NCBI RefSeq assembly: GCF_040549525.1
Contig: NZ_JBEPTM010000008.1
Location: forward strand, 1-64,000
Direction of reading: 5' to 3'
From: Lacisediminihabitans sp040549525
GTDB lineage: Bacteria > Actinomycetota > Actinomycetes > Actinomycetales > Microbacteriaceae
DNA: 64,000 nt
Shown here: positions 26,465-33,769 of the stretch, in pieces
Position numbering within the stretch: the stretch's first letter is position 1
Layout: each line of letters starts with the position of its first letter
Position numbers and translations under genes: made by a program
The notes under the pieces: model-generated
Database searches by the model: none
What the model was told of the DNA's origin: nothing
The model's input: the letters and a program-made list of their open reading frames with translations, nothing else

Positions 26465-27376
26465 TCACCGGTTGAGTTTGCCGGTTAGGGCGGCGATCGG
26501 TCTCAGAATGACAGGGCGAGCAAAGATCCACGCCGCGACCATCGCAACGGCGGATGCAGCGAACAACGCAAACCCGACCCATGAGGTCTCATCCCGGGCG
26601 GCATACATGTGGTTCAGGTTGCGCAGCGCGCCAGTCGCCAACACCAGGGTCACGTGGGCGATCGCGAACAACACGAAGTAGAGCATCACTGGATAGTGAA
26701 CCGCACGTGCGAGCTCGATGGGGAAGACCCGGCCAGCACGCTCGGCCGTGTCGGGCCATAAGGGCGACATCCGCACTCCTGTGATGATCGCCAGCGGGGC
26801 CGCGACAAAAACGATGGAGAAGTAGGCCAGCAGCTGAAGGCTGTTGTAGTTGACCCAGCCGTTCTCGGTGGGCCAGTTCAGGGAGGCGTACTGCAGGGCG
26901 GTCGAGAGAGCGTTTGGCACGACCTCCCAGCTGGTCGGGACAAGGCGGACCCATTGAGCAGTGGCGAATAGCAGCACAATGAACAGAATGCCGTTTACCA
27001 TCCAGAGAACGTCGAGGCTTAGGTGGAACCACAAGTCGAGGGAGATCCGCTTAGGGGGCCGAGCCGAGTTCGTTGGACCAACCATGCGAGTCCAGTAGGC
27101 CGCAGGACGCGCCTTCGTCCGCACCGACCATCCAGTCTTGACGATGAGCACCATGAAGAACACATTGAGGAAATGCTGCCACCCCACCCACGCGGGCAGC
27201 CCGATCGGAGCACTCGTAGGAAGTGGAGTCGCACCCGGATAGGCGAAGACGAACGACTGAACCGCAGACATCTCGCGAAGCCACCGCGCGATCAACACCA
27301 CGACGACCATGGCGATCAGCGCTGCAACGCACCACAGCAGAGTGTGTCGGTTACGTAAGGCAGCCACCGTGGTCAC
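26465..27376 (-). CDS. Membrane cytochrome b-type protein coupled to ETF
   Basis: A 303-residue integral membrane protein with about five to six hydrophobic segments and four membrane-embedded His residues in two pairs (His68 in GWQHFLNVFF, His118 in LWFHLSLDV, His227 in RAVHYPVMLYF, His241 in AIAHVTLVLA). They are placed to hold two b hemes, as in cytochrome b561/b6-like subunits. The gene overlaps the etfA stop by four bases. No iron-sulfur ETF dehydrogenase is present, so the protein may pass electrons from ETF to the quinone pool. That role is inferred from gene coupling. Confidence 0.8.
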   Translation of the reverse strand: MTTVAALRNRHTLLWCVAALIAMVVVVLIARWLREMSAVQSFVFAYPGATPLPTSAPIGLPAWVGWQHFLNVFFMVLIVKTGWSVRTKARPAAYWTRMVGPTNSARPPKRISLDLWFHLSLDVLWMVNGILFIVLLFATAQWVRLVPTSWEVVPNALSTALQYASLNWPTENGWVNYNSLQLLAYFSIVFVAAPLAIITGVRMSPLWPDTAERAGRVFPIELARAVHYPVMLYFVLFAIAHVTLVLATGALRNLNHMYAARDETSWVGFALFAASAVAMVAAWIFARPVILRPIAALTGKLNR

Positions 27377-28341
27377 TTCTTCCGCGCCGCGATCTCGTTG
27401 ACGAGCTGCGGCACCACAGTGAACAGGTCACCGACGATCCCGAAGTCGGCAACCTCGAAGATTGGTGCATCAGCATCCTTGTTGATCGCGACGATCGTCT
27501 TAGCGGTCTGCATTCCCGCCCGATGCTGAATGGCACCAGAAATACCCAGGGCGACGTACAGGTCAGGAGACACAATGACGCCGGTCTGGCCTACCTGATA
27601 GCTCTTCGGAACATAGCCGGCATCCACGGCTGCGCGGGATGCGCCGATTGCGGCGCCCAGCGCATCGGCCAAGCCCGCGACCACAACAAATTTCTCCTTC
27701 GAGCCGAGTCCTCTCCCCCCCGACACGACGATTTGCGCGCTGCGTAGGTCCGGCCGTGATGTGTTGGAGTGCACCACCTCCACGGAATCGATTGAGGCTG
27801 CGGGGCCATCGACGATCACGGGAACGATCGTGCTCGTGGGAGTTCGTGGGGAGGCGCGTCCGGAGATTGCCCCTTCTCTGATCGTCACGATCGGGATACC
27901 GCGGTCGACAGCGGATTCGGTCGTGTACGCGCCGCCGAACACCGAGTGTAGGCCGACCACTCGGTCCCCGTCCAAGCGAACCCCGATCGCATCAGCAAGG
28001 ACGGCATTTCCCGTGCGCGCCGCCACTCGACCCGCAACCTCGCGACTGAGAGTCGAGTTCGCGAGCAGCACGGCAACTGGTGACGTGTTCGCCAGGACGG
28101 AGGTCACCGCCTCAACTTGCAGGCGGCCAAGCACCTCGCCAAGCGAGGATGACTCGCCCACGAGCACCTCATCCGCACCGTAGCGGCCAAGCTCGTCAAC
28201 CACCGCGTCCACTGCAGCGAGAGGTGCCGTGACCACGGCGACTACCCTTCCGAGGGCACTCGCGGCCCCAATCAACTCCGCCGCTGAACTGCGCACCCCA
28301 CCACCGGGCGCGCTCTCAATGAATACTAGGCACGTTGACAT
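27373..28341 (-). CDS. etfA: Electron transfer flavoprotein alpha subunit
   Basis: A 322-residue protein with the ETF alpha layout. The N-terminal domain (about 1-190) is followed by the highly conserved C-terminal FAD domain SGRGLGSKEKFVVV, then QVGQTG, ALGISGAIQH and AINKDADAPIFEVADFGIVGD. Start ATG 28341, after which the long upstream frame is discarded. It forms a heterodimer with EtfB and accepts electrons from the acyl-CoA dehydrogenases of the island. It lies 22 bases after etfB and overlaps the cytochrome gene. Confidence 0.95.
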   Translation of the reverse strand: MSTCLVFIESAPGGGVRSSAAELIGAASALGRVVAVVTAPLAAVDAVVDELGRYGADEVLVGESSSLGEVLGRLQVEAVTSVLANTSPVAVLLANSTLSREVAGRVAARTGNAVLADAIGVRLDGDRVVGLHSVFGGAYTTESAVDRGIPIVTIREGAISGRASPRTPTSTIVPVIVDGPAASIDSVEVVHSNTSRPDLRSAQIVVSGGRGLGSKEKFVVVAGLADALGAAIGASRAAVDAGYVPKSYQVGQTGVIVSPDLYVALGISGAIQHRAGMQTAKTIVAINKDADAPIFEVADFGIVGDLFTVVPQLVNEIAARKK

Positions 28342-28363
28342 CGTCGTCTCCTTCGGGACTCGG

Positions 28364-29125
28364 TCAGATGAGTCGTCGGTCGGCAAGATACTGCACGAGC
28401 TCGGAGGCGGCAGCGGAAGATCCATCGTCCGTCACGATCCGACCGGCGGACCGCGCCGCACGCGATGTAGTCGTCAAAACAACCGACGAAGCCAGTGCGG
28501 CAGGCTCGGCAATTTGGACGGCCACAGGCTTCTTCTTCGCGGTCCTGATGCCCTTGAAGCTCGGAAATCGCGCCTCCGGTGTGCGCTCAGACACGCTCAC
28601 CACTGCGGGAAGGGGGGTGTGGACGCTCACCGTTCCGTGATCGGCGCCTCGCATCCCGGACACCTGGCTGGGCGTGATATCGATACTGTCGAGCTCGAGG
28701 AGGGCCGGCATCCCAAGCAGCTCCGCGATCATGGCAGGCACGATGCCCCCGCGGCCATCGGTCGATTCGTTCCCCGCGAGGATCAGGTCGAAAGCCTGCC
28801 CGCGCAATGCGGCCGCTAGCGCCCCCGCTGTACAGAGCATGTCCGCTCCCACGAGGGCGTCCGAGAGAATGTGTACGCCGGAGTCGGCTCCCATGGACAG
28901 CGCCTTGCGCAGCGCGTCGACGCTCTGGCTCGGGCCCATCGTGATAACGACGACTTCGGCGTCAGAGGTGGAGTCCTTGATCGTCAGAGCAACTTCAAGT
29001 GCGCGTTCACCGACCTCGTCAATGACCCGATCGGAGGCGTTGCGGTCGACACGGCCGGTCTCGAGATCGAGCTGACGCACACCCCAAGTGTCCGGCACTT
29101 GTTTGACCAGGACGGCAATCTTCAT
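28364..29125 (-). CDS. etfB: Electron transfer flavoprotein beta subunit
   Basis: A 253-residue ETF beta subunit: MKIAVLVKQVPDTWG start, AMP-binding region with DLILAGNESTDGRGG, and the recognition-loop region near PALLELDSIDI. ATG 29125 is preceded by GAGGAGCG. First gene of the etfB-etfA-cytochrome-tetR block. The TACATGCAA site at 29249-29257 lies in its promoter region. A dedicated ETF on an accessory island suggests the housekeeping one does not serve these dehydrogenases well. Confidence 0.95.
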   Translation of the reverse strand: MKIAVLVKQVPDTWGVRQLDLETGRVDRNASDRVIDEVGERALEVALTIKDSTSDAEVVVITMGPSQSVDALRKALSMGADSGVHILSDALVGADMLCTAGALAAALRGQAFDLILAGNESTDGRGGIVPAMIAELLGMPALLELDSIDITPSQVSGMRGADHGTVSVHTPLPAVVSVSERTPEARFPSFKGIRTAKKKPVAVQIAEPAALASSVVLTTTSRAARSAGRIVTDDGSSAAASELVQYLADRRLI

Positions 29126-29240
29126 TGGTCGCTCCTCTGCTCGTTCGTGTGCCATGACGGAACTCTTGCGGCAGGACAGCCACGCGTGAACCCCGACCTC
29201 TAGGGACTATCACTTGAGGTCGATGTCGACTCTAGAATAG

Positions 29241-29257
29241 TTGCACGCTACATGCAA
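29241..29257. promoter_or_regulatory. TTGCA-N7-TGCAA site upstream of etfB (TACATGCAA motif)
   Basis: An inverted repeat TTGCA/TGCAA with a 7-base spacer, containing TACATGCAA at 29249-29257, about 120 bases before the etfB start. The same 9-mer occurs in front of the hydratase gene at 31.5 kb and of the gntR gene itself. Half-sites of this type suit an FCD-type GntR regulator. Confidence 0.5.
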
Positions 29258-29335
29258 CACGTATTGATAGTTTGGCGCGACGATCCGCAACACGCGGACG
29301 GATAACAAACCCAACTGACACGGTTGCCGCGAGTC

Positions 29336-30022
29336 CTACTCCTCGCGAGGCAGGGGCACGGCAGAGGCAGTGTCTGGATGCTCGATCGAGAACTCGAGGA
29401 TGCCACGTACGTGCTGGCGGGCGGCCTTCTCGGCGCCTTCACCATCACATTCCTCGATTGCAATTAGTAGACGGTCGTGAGCCGTGAGGAGCGGCTCCGA
29501 TAGAGCGCCGGGCAGGGCCGCCATTTCTCGCATCAGAAGCTTGAGCAGCGCTCGCACACGCTGGAGCTCTTCGACTATTCGACGATTGCCGGAACCTTCG
29601 ATAAACGCCTCGTGGAACGCTCTGTCGTACTTCTCATGCCCAGCGAGATCCTGCGCCTGGACGGCGCGGACATGTTTGCGGTAAGAATCACGGAGATCCT
29701 GCTTCTCGCGATCGGACATCTGGGTGGCGGCAAGGCGTGCCGCCATGCCCTCAAGAGCTTCTCTGTACTGGAACAGTTCGCGCAGATCCGCTGTCGATCC
29801 GTTGAGCACGACCGCGCCACGCCGCGGGGTCACATCGACGAGCCCCTCATGTTGAAGTCGCATGAGGGCCTCTCTCGCGGGAGTGCGACTGACGTTGAGC
29901 TGGCGCGCGATGTCTGGCACGCTGAGCCGAGAACCGGGTGGAAGCTCCCCCGCCAGAATCGCCCTGCGAAGTGAGTCTGTCACTCGATCAAGGAGCGACT
30001 TTCCACCTTCCAAAGGTCGCAC
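29336..30022 (-). CDS. GntR-family (FCD domain) transcriptional regulator
   Basis: A 228-residue regulator. The winged helix (about 10-75) contains LSVPDIARQLNVSRTPAREALMRLQHEGLV, and the C-terminal FCD domain (about 85-215) has the typical helices and metal-site His residues (HEKYDRAFHEAFI, LTAHDRLL). It is transcribed in the same direction as etfB but separated from it by 210 bases containing the TGCAA-type site. Its own upstream region carries two tandem copies of the related 13-mer, so autoregulation and control of etfBA are likely. Confidence 0.88.
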   Translation of the reverse strand: MRPLEGGKSLLDRVTDSLRRAILAGELPPGSRLSVPDIARQLNVSRTPAREALMRLQHEGLVDVTPRRGAVVLNGSTADLRELFQYREALEGMAARLAATQMSDREKQDLRDSYRKHVRAVQAQDLAGHEKYDRAFHEAFIEGSGNRRIVEELQRVRALLKLLMREMAALPGALSEPLLTAHDRLLIAIEECDGEGAEKAARQHVRGILEFSIEHPDTASAVPLPREE

Positions 30023-30104
30023 GCGATCTCCCGTCCTAGCGTTTCGTGTGATCAGAAACTTACACGCTGAGCGACTAACCGGGACTTCCGACCGGCCTCA
30101 CACG

Positions 30105-30140
30105 TATGTGCAATATGCGAATCGCGATACATGCAATATG
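30105..30140. promoter_or_regulatory. Tandem TAYRTGCAATATG sites upstream of gntR
   Basis: Two 13-base direct repeats, TATGTGCAATATG (30105-30117) and TACATGCAATATG (30128-30140), differ at two positions and start 23 bases apart. They lie 83-118 bases upstream of the gntR start and match the motif near etfB and the hydratase gene. Confidence 0.5.
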
Positions 30141-30239
30141 TTCTCAACAGGGATGTTGAGGGCGCATTCAAGCAGGCTTCCAGTGATGACGGCCACCACC
30201 TTCCGGTACTCTCTGGGGACTTCCTGATAGGTCGACGAT

Positions 30240-30683
30240 GACAACTTCTTGCTGAGCAGAGCTATCGAGAGGTTATCGCCGAACTGCAATCACCCTATGA
30301 CCAGAAATGGAACGCGTCGACGGCGAGCTGTTCCGGCCGATCTGGACCGACGATGCCGAGTGGCGCTGCAATCAACTCAACGTTCATCGCATTGATATCA
30401 CCGAGATGATGAACAACTTCGGTTGGGGTGCGGCTCAAGGCCTCCTCTCCCCGAGGAGGGATATGCGCTGAACATTGCGGACAATGGCACGGCGTAATTG
30501 GACGACGATAGTGCGATCAGATTCCCGGAGTTCGTCGCCTACCGCCTGGTGGGCGGTGATCCCGGGCCATACACCTTCGGGTGCAACGACGATGAATTCT
30601 GGCGAACTCCGGGTGGTTGGCGCTCTGCCTCCCGCATCAGGACGATGTTGAGCGTGACACAAGGGGTGGCGGTCGGATATTAG
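30240..30683 (+). pseudogene. Degraded gene of unknown function (frameshifts and an internal stop)
   Basis: Consecutive coding-like segments lie in different frames. EQSYREVIAELQSPYDQKWN ends near 30310. ELFRPIWTDDAEWRCNQLN to WGAAQGLLSPR runs from about 30308 to 30460. GYALNIADNGTA is interrupted by TAA at 30495-30497, then LDDDSAIRFPEFVAYRL continues through GPYTFGCNDDEFWRTPGGW. Reading frame shifts twice and one stop is in frame, so no functional protein is made. Aromatic and acidic residues are protein-like, but I cannot name the family. Confidence 0.5.
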
Positions 30684-30720
30684 GGTTCGAACTCAACGTG
30701 GACGCGCATGTGTAGTCCGC

Positions 30721-31497
30721 CTAGCGTTGCCCGAAACTTTGAATCAGGGTCTGTGCGGCCCGGGTTGCAATGAGGTTCGTGATCGACTCCGCCTCGGCGT
30801 TCAGTTGTTCGGCCAGCGGCATGGACTGCTTCGCCAGCCGTTTGGTGGCGGCCAGGGACTCGGAGGAAACCTCGAGGAGTGCGGCCACAACGCGATCCGT
30901 CTCTGCCCGAAGCTCCGCGGCGGGTACCACGCGGGAGGCCAAGCCCCACGCGAGCGCCTCGCTCGCGGTGAAAGAACGATTGGTGAGCAGCAGGTCGATC
31001 GCCAGGCGTTCGCCGAGTGCGCGGGGGAGCAAGTAGCTCGCACCGCCGTCGGGAGAGAGCCCGACGGCGGTGTAGGCCAATCGCGAGACCGCATCATCAG
31101 CGAGAACCACTACGTCACCGCTATAGGCGAGGCCGATGCCTGCGCCCGCGATCGCGCCCTGCGCGACCGTGACTACCGGGCACGGGAAAGATGCCAAAAG
31201 CATGACGGCCTCGTGCAGGGGCTCGACGGTCGCCCTCAGATGCTCTGTCGCGTCGCGTTGGTGGGCGGCGAACTCTTTGAGATCACCTCCGACGCTGAAG
31301 TTCGTCCCTTCGGCGCGCAGGACCACGACGCTCACGTCGTCTCCGTGGGCAGCAACCTCGCGCACGGCATCCCGCAGTTCGCCGGTGGCCTGCAGGTCGA
31401 GCGCGTTGCGCCGATCAGGGGAACTGAGCACAATGTCCCAGCGGCCGCCGTCCTGGACGAGGCGGACCCGTGATCCGATCGACTTCGCTTGCTTCAT
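30721..31497 (-). CDS. Enoyl-CoA hydratase/isomerase family protein (PaaG-like)
   Basis: A 258-residue crotonase-fold protein: N-terminal SSPDRRNALDLQ, oxyanion loop NFSVGGDLKEF, GAIAGAGIGLAYSGD, and LSPDGGASYLLPRALG in which Asp replaces the Glu of typical hydratases. This SPDGG signature is usual in the isomerase/PaaG-like branch, so a Delta3-Delta2 isomerase activity is more likely than hydration. ATG 31497 has GGAAGAG upstream; the longer upstream frame is noise. Upstream lies TACATGCAA (31576-31584), linking it to the gntR/etf group. Confidence 0.85.
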   Translation of the reverse strand: MKQAKSIGSRVRLVQDGGRWDIVLSSPDRRNALDLQATGELRDAVREVAAHGDDVSVVVLRAEGTNFSVGGDLKEFAAHQRDATEHLRATVEPLHEAVMLLASFPCPVVTVAQGAIAGAGIGLAYSGDVVVLADDAVSRLAYTAVGLSPDGGASYLLPRALGERLAIDLLLTNRSFTASEALAWGLASRVVPAAELRAETDRVVAALLEVSSESLAATKRLAKQSMPLAEQLNAEAESITNLIATRAAQTLIQSFGQR

Positions 31498-31575
31498 CTG
31501 TGCTCTTCCGGATGGACACGATGGTGCGCGCCGACATGTGCGGGACGACATTATCATTTTGGCAGACCGATATGC

Positions 31576-31584
31576 TACATGCAA
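31576..31584 (+). promoter_or_regulatory. TACATGCAA site upstream of the hydratase gene
   Basis: Third occurrence of the 9-mer, in context ATATGCTACATGCAACC, about 80 bases before the start at 31497. With the etfB and gntR sites it outlines a small regulon for the GntR protein at 29.3-30.0 kb. Confidence 0.45.
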
Positions 31585-31649
31585 CCTGGCGGACAGTCGC
31601 GCGAACACAGTTCTCCTGATGATTGCGGAAGAACTGTCTAGGAGCGCAG

Positions 31650-31976
31650 ATGCACAGAGAAAAACAGCTCGACCGCCCCAATCCGGCCGAAGCTCGGAAG
31701 ACGAGTACAGCGGGGCCCCTGGAGGCTCTCGACCACCCTCAACTTGGAAGCGACGCCTGGGTCAGGAACCTGATCGACTACCGCCACTTCACCGAAACGC
31801 TCAGGCGCGCACCCCGGCTGCGCGGCGATAACCCGTTCGAGAAGCGACTTGCCGCCTTCGCCGCGAAGCAACGATTCGCCTATCGTGACGGACGGCTATC
31901 CCCAGATCGGATCGCGCCGTTGGAGCGTCTTGAATTCTGGACCTGGGTTCCGCACTGCCGCGATCGTGACGGGTGA
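31650..31976 (+). CDS. Helicase-associated-domain protein fragment
   Basis: A 108-residue protein. Residues about 35-103 match the helicase-associated (HA) repeat pattern: DAWVRNLIDYRHFTETLRRAP, an N-P-F-E-K-R-L core with AAKQRFAYRDGRLSPDRI, and terminal ERLEFWTWVPH. In full proteins several such repeats follow a DEAD-type helicase. One repeat alone suggests either a small standalone protein or a remnant. ATG 31650 follows AGGAG. It lies in the degraded zone near the island end, so a broken gene is the more likely reading. Confidence 0.5.
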   Translation: MHREKQLDRPNPAEARKTSTAGPLEALDHPQLGSDAWVRNLIDYRHFTETLRRAPRLRGDNPFEKRLAAFAAKQRFAYRDGRLSPDRIAPLERLEFWTWVPHCRDRDG

Positions 31977-32645
31977 TCGCGGCGCTACCTGTGGCAGGGG
32001 CGCCGGGACTGCTGTCGGTTCGATTGAGTCAACTAAATCGTCAGCAGTCCCGAACGTGTTGGCAATGAAGGCGTCGTGCCTGCCCTCTACAGGACTGCCC
32101 AGCAAGACACCAGGACTAGCCCAGCGCCACCGTGTTTCCGGACGGCCAGCAGATCTTGGGTGGCGGCTTCGAGCAGCTGATCCCGTCGGCGGCGGCCGAC
32201 ATCCAGCCGGCGCTCCGCGCCTCAGTCCCCGCTCCAGATCCCTAATCGCCGCCGATCAAGAGCCCTCTGGGCCAGCCACCGCGGGCCGCAGCCGAAACGC
32301 TGACCGACACGATCGTGAGGGCACTGCCCGCCCCGTCATCTCACAGCCGCGGTAAGGGGGAGAAACGCGGCGAGCGCGGGCAGAGGCGTTCGAGAGGCGG
32401 CGCGGTTACCGGGAGTTGCGAAGAGAGGACGGTGCGACTGCATGGGGGCAACGGCTGATAGGCCGGGTGGAGTGGGGTTGGCTGATGCGCTCAGAGCCCG
32501 CGTGCGCGGTCGAGGCCGGTTGGCGTCCAGACGCTGGTCGGCGCGCACAGCGGCCGGGAGGCGGTTGGTGTGCGCGGCTGGGCGCGGTTTCCGGGCTTCT
32601 GGCTGGTGGCGAGAGGCGAATACGGTCGGCTGCGGTGGCAGTAAG

Positions 32646-32667
32646 AGACATGTCTAGAGACATGTCT
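32646..32667. repeat. Two AGACATGTCT palindromes in tandem
   Basis: Perfect 10-base palindromes at 32646-32655 and 32658-32667, starts 12 bases apart, about 150 bases inside the island from the tRNA-end copy. They could be binding sites for an excisionase, integrase arm domain or repressor. Confidence 0.45.
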
Positions 32668-32684
32668 AGACAGTCCGTATCGAA

Positions 32685-32705
32685 TTTGCCCACGTTTTGC
32701 CCACG
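32685..32705. repeat. TTTGCCCACG direct repeats, arm-type site candidates
   Basis: TTTGCCCACG at 32685-32694 and again at 32696-32705. Short direct repeats of this kind next to a tRNA-end att core are typical of tyrosine-integrase arm sites. The motif is AT-richer than its surroundings. Confidence 0.45.
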
Positions 32706-32817
32706 CTTTGAATCAATCGAACGTGTGTGCTCAATTTGTCAAAATCCCCGTGATAGCAGGGATCGGGAAGCAAACGGCGCGCAAAAAGAGGTCGAGGATT
32801 CGCTCATCTCCATCGAG

Positions 32818-32850
32818 GAGGTCAGGAGTTCGAATCTCCTAGGGTCCACC
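32818..32850 (+). other. tRNA 3'-end fragment: attachment-site copy at island boundary
   Basis: The segment contains a T-arm AGGAG-TTCGAAT-CTCCT and then the acceptor strand AGGGTCC followed by discriminator A, with a GAGGTC variable region before it. No D-arm, anticodon arm or matching 5' acceptor (GGACCCT or GGGCCCT) exists in the preceding 60 bases, so this is not a whole tRNA gene. U at position 70 would fit an alanine tRNA (G3-U70), but the isotype is a guess. A native terminator follows, so the chromosome side is to the right. Confidence 0.7.
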
Positions 32851-32860
32851 GGTACCGCAG

Positions 32861-32908
32861 AAACTCCCCGCGACACGGCATCACCGCCGACGATCGCGGG
32901 GAGTTTTT
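32861..32908 (+). terminator. Intrinsic terminator of the original tRNA gene
   Basis: A 12-bp perfect stem, AAACTCCCCGCG (32861-32872) with CGCGGGGAGTTT (32895-32906), a 22-base loop, and a T-run ending at 32908. It sits 10 bases after the tRNA-end copy and marks the native downstream flank of the tRNA. Confidence 0.8.
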
Positions 32909-32965
32909 CGTCTGCCGGGTCCCGCGCACCGGCCCTTGGCGGCGCCGTCGACTAGGGTGACGCTC

Positions 32966-33769
32966 GTGCCACAGAACCTGCCGGAGAGCCCGCGCCAGAC
33001 CGAGTCCATCCCCCCTCAGGCGGCCTTGAGCATCCGAGGCCTGTACAAGCGCTTCGGCGAGAAGAATGCCGTCGACGATCTCAGCCTGGATGTTCCCACC
33101 GGCTCCTTCTACGGCCTCGTCGGCCCGAACGGTGCCGGAAAGACCACGACCCTCTCGATGGCCACCGGGCTTCTGAGACCGGATGCCGGCACCATCACGC
33201 TGCACGGGGTGGACGTCTGGCGCAACCTCGTCGAGGCGAAGCGGCTCGTCGGGGTGCTCTCCGACGGCGTGCGCCTGTTCGACCGCCTCACCGGGGAGCA
33301 GCTCGTCACCTACTCGGGACTCTTGACGGGGATGGACCGGCCGACAGTCGCGGAACGGGTGGACGACCTGCTCCGGCTGCTCGACCTGCAGGGGGCGAGC
33401 GGAACCCTCGTGGTCGACTACTCGGCGGGCATGACGAAGAAGATCGCCCTGGCCTGCGCGCTCGTGCACGCACCGCGACTGCTGGTGCTGGATGAGCCAT
33501 TCGAGTCGGTCGACCCGGTCTCGGCGGCGAACATCCGCGACATCCTGCAGGGCTATGTCTCATCCGGGGGCACCGTCATCGTGTCGAGTCACGCCATGGA
33601 TCTCGTGCAGCGCATGTGCGACCACGTCGCGGTGATCTCGGCGGGGAGGGTGCTTGCGGCTGGGACCGTCGACGAGGTGCGTGGCGGGTCCACGCTGGAA
33701 GACCGGTTCGTCGAACTGGTCGGCGGGCGACACCACGCGGAGGGGCCCGAGTGGTTGCGAATCTCCTGA
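32966..33769 (+). CDS. ABC transporter ATP-binding protein (ABC-2 exporter type)
   Basis: A 267-residue ATPase: Walker A GPNGAGKTT (about 51), signature-like YSAGMTKKIALACAL in place of LSGGQ, Walker B LLVLDEPFESVD, and switch His in SSHAMD. The start is GTG 32966 with GGGTGA upstream. The YSAGM variant is typical of actinobacterial ABC-2-like exporters. It pairs with the large permease gene that begins inside its last codons. The exported substrate is not evident. First gene of the chromosomal part. Confidence 0.88.
   Translation: MPQNLPESPRQTESIPPQAALSIRGLYKRFGEKNAVDDLSLDVPTGSFYGLVGPNGAGKTTTLSMATGLLRPDAGTITLHGVDVWRNLVEAKRLVGVLSDGVRLFDRLTGEQLVTYSGLLTGMDRPTVAERVDDLLRLLDLQGASGTLVVDYSAGMTKKIALACALVHAPRLLVLDEPFESVDPVSAANIRDILQGYVSSGGTVIVSSHAMDLVQRMCDHVAVISAGRVLAAGTVDEVRGGSTLEDRFVELVGGRHHAEGPEWLRIS

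Larger units (their letters stand above)
31977..32817. other. Degraded zone between last island gene and the att site
   Basis: About 840 bases without an intact gene. There is coding-like debris: a plus-strand frame near 32135-32245 reads FPDGQQILGGGFEQLIPSAA then ends, and a minus-strand frame at 31896-32105 reads EGRHDAFIANTFGTADDLVD. An 11-base inverted repeat CGGGACTGCTG/CAGCAGTCCCG lies at 32004-32052. Bases 32340-32640 are GC-rich with nothing recognisable. Short repeats at 32646-32705 precede the att copy. Confidence 0.45.

Noticed and set aside
30098..30289. 63-codon minus-strand ORF (MQFGDNLSIALL...)
   Set aside because: Overlaps the operator sites of gntR and the opposite-strand decayed gene. 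No RBS.
31896..32105. 69-codon minus-strand ORF near the island end
   Set aside because: Some protein-like character but no RBS, overlaps the HA-domain gene end and an inverted repeat. Treated as debris.
32767..32850. A complete tRNA gene ending at 32850
   Set aside because: Only T-arm and 3' acceptor strand are present. No D-arm, no anticodon stem and no complementary 5' acceptor in the preceding 80 bases.
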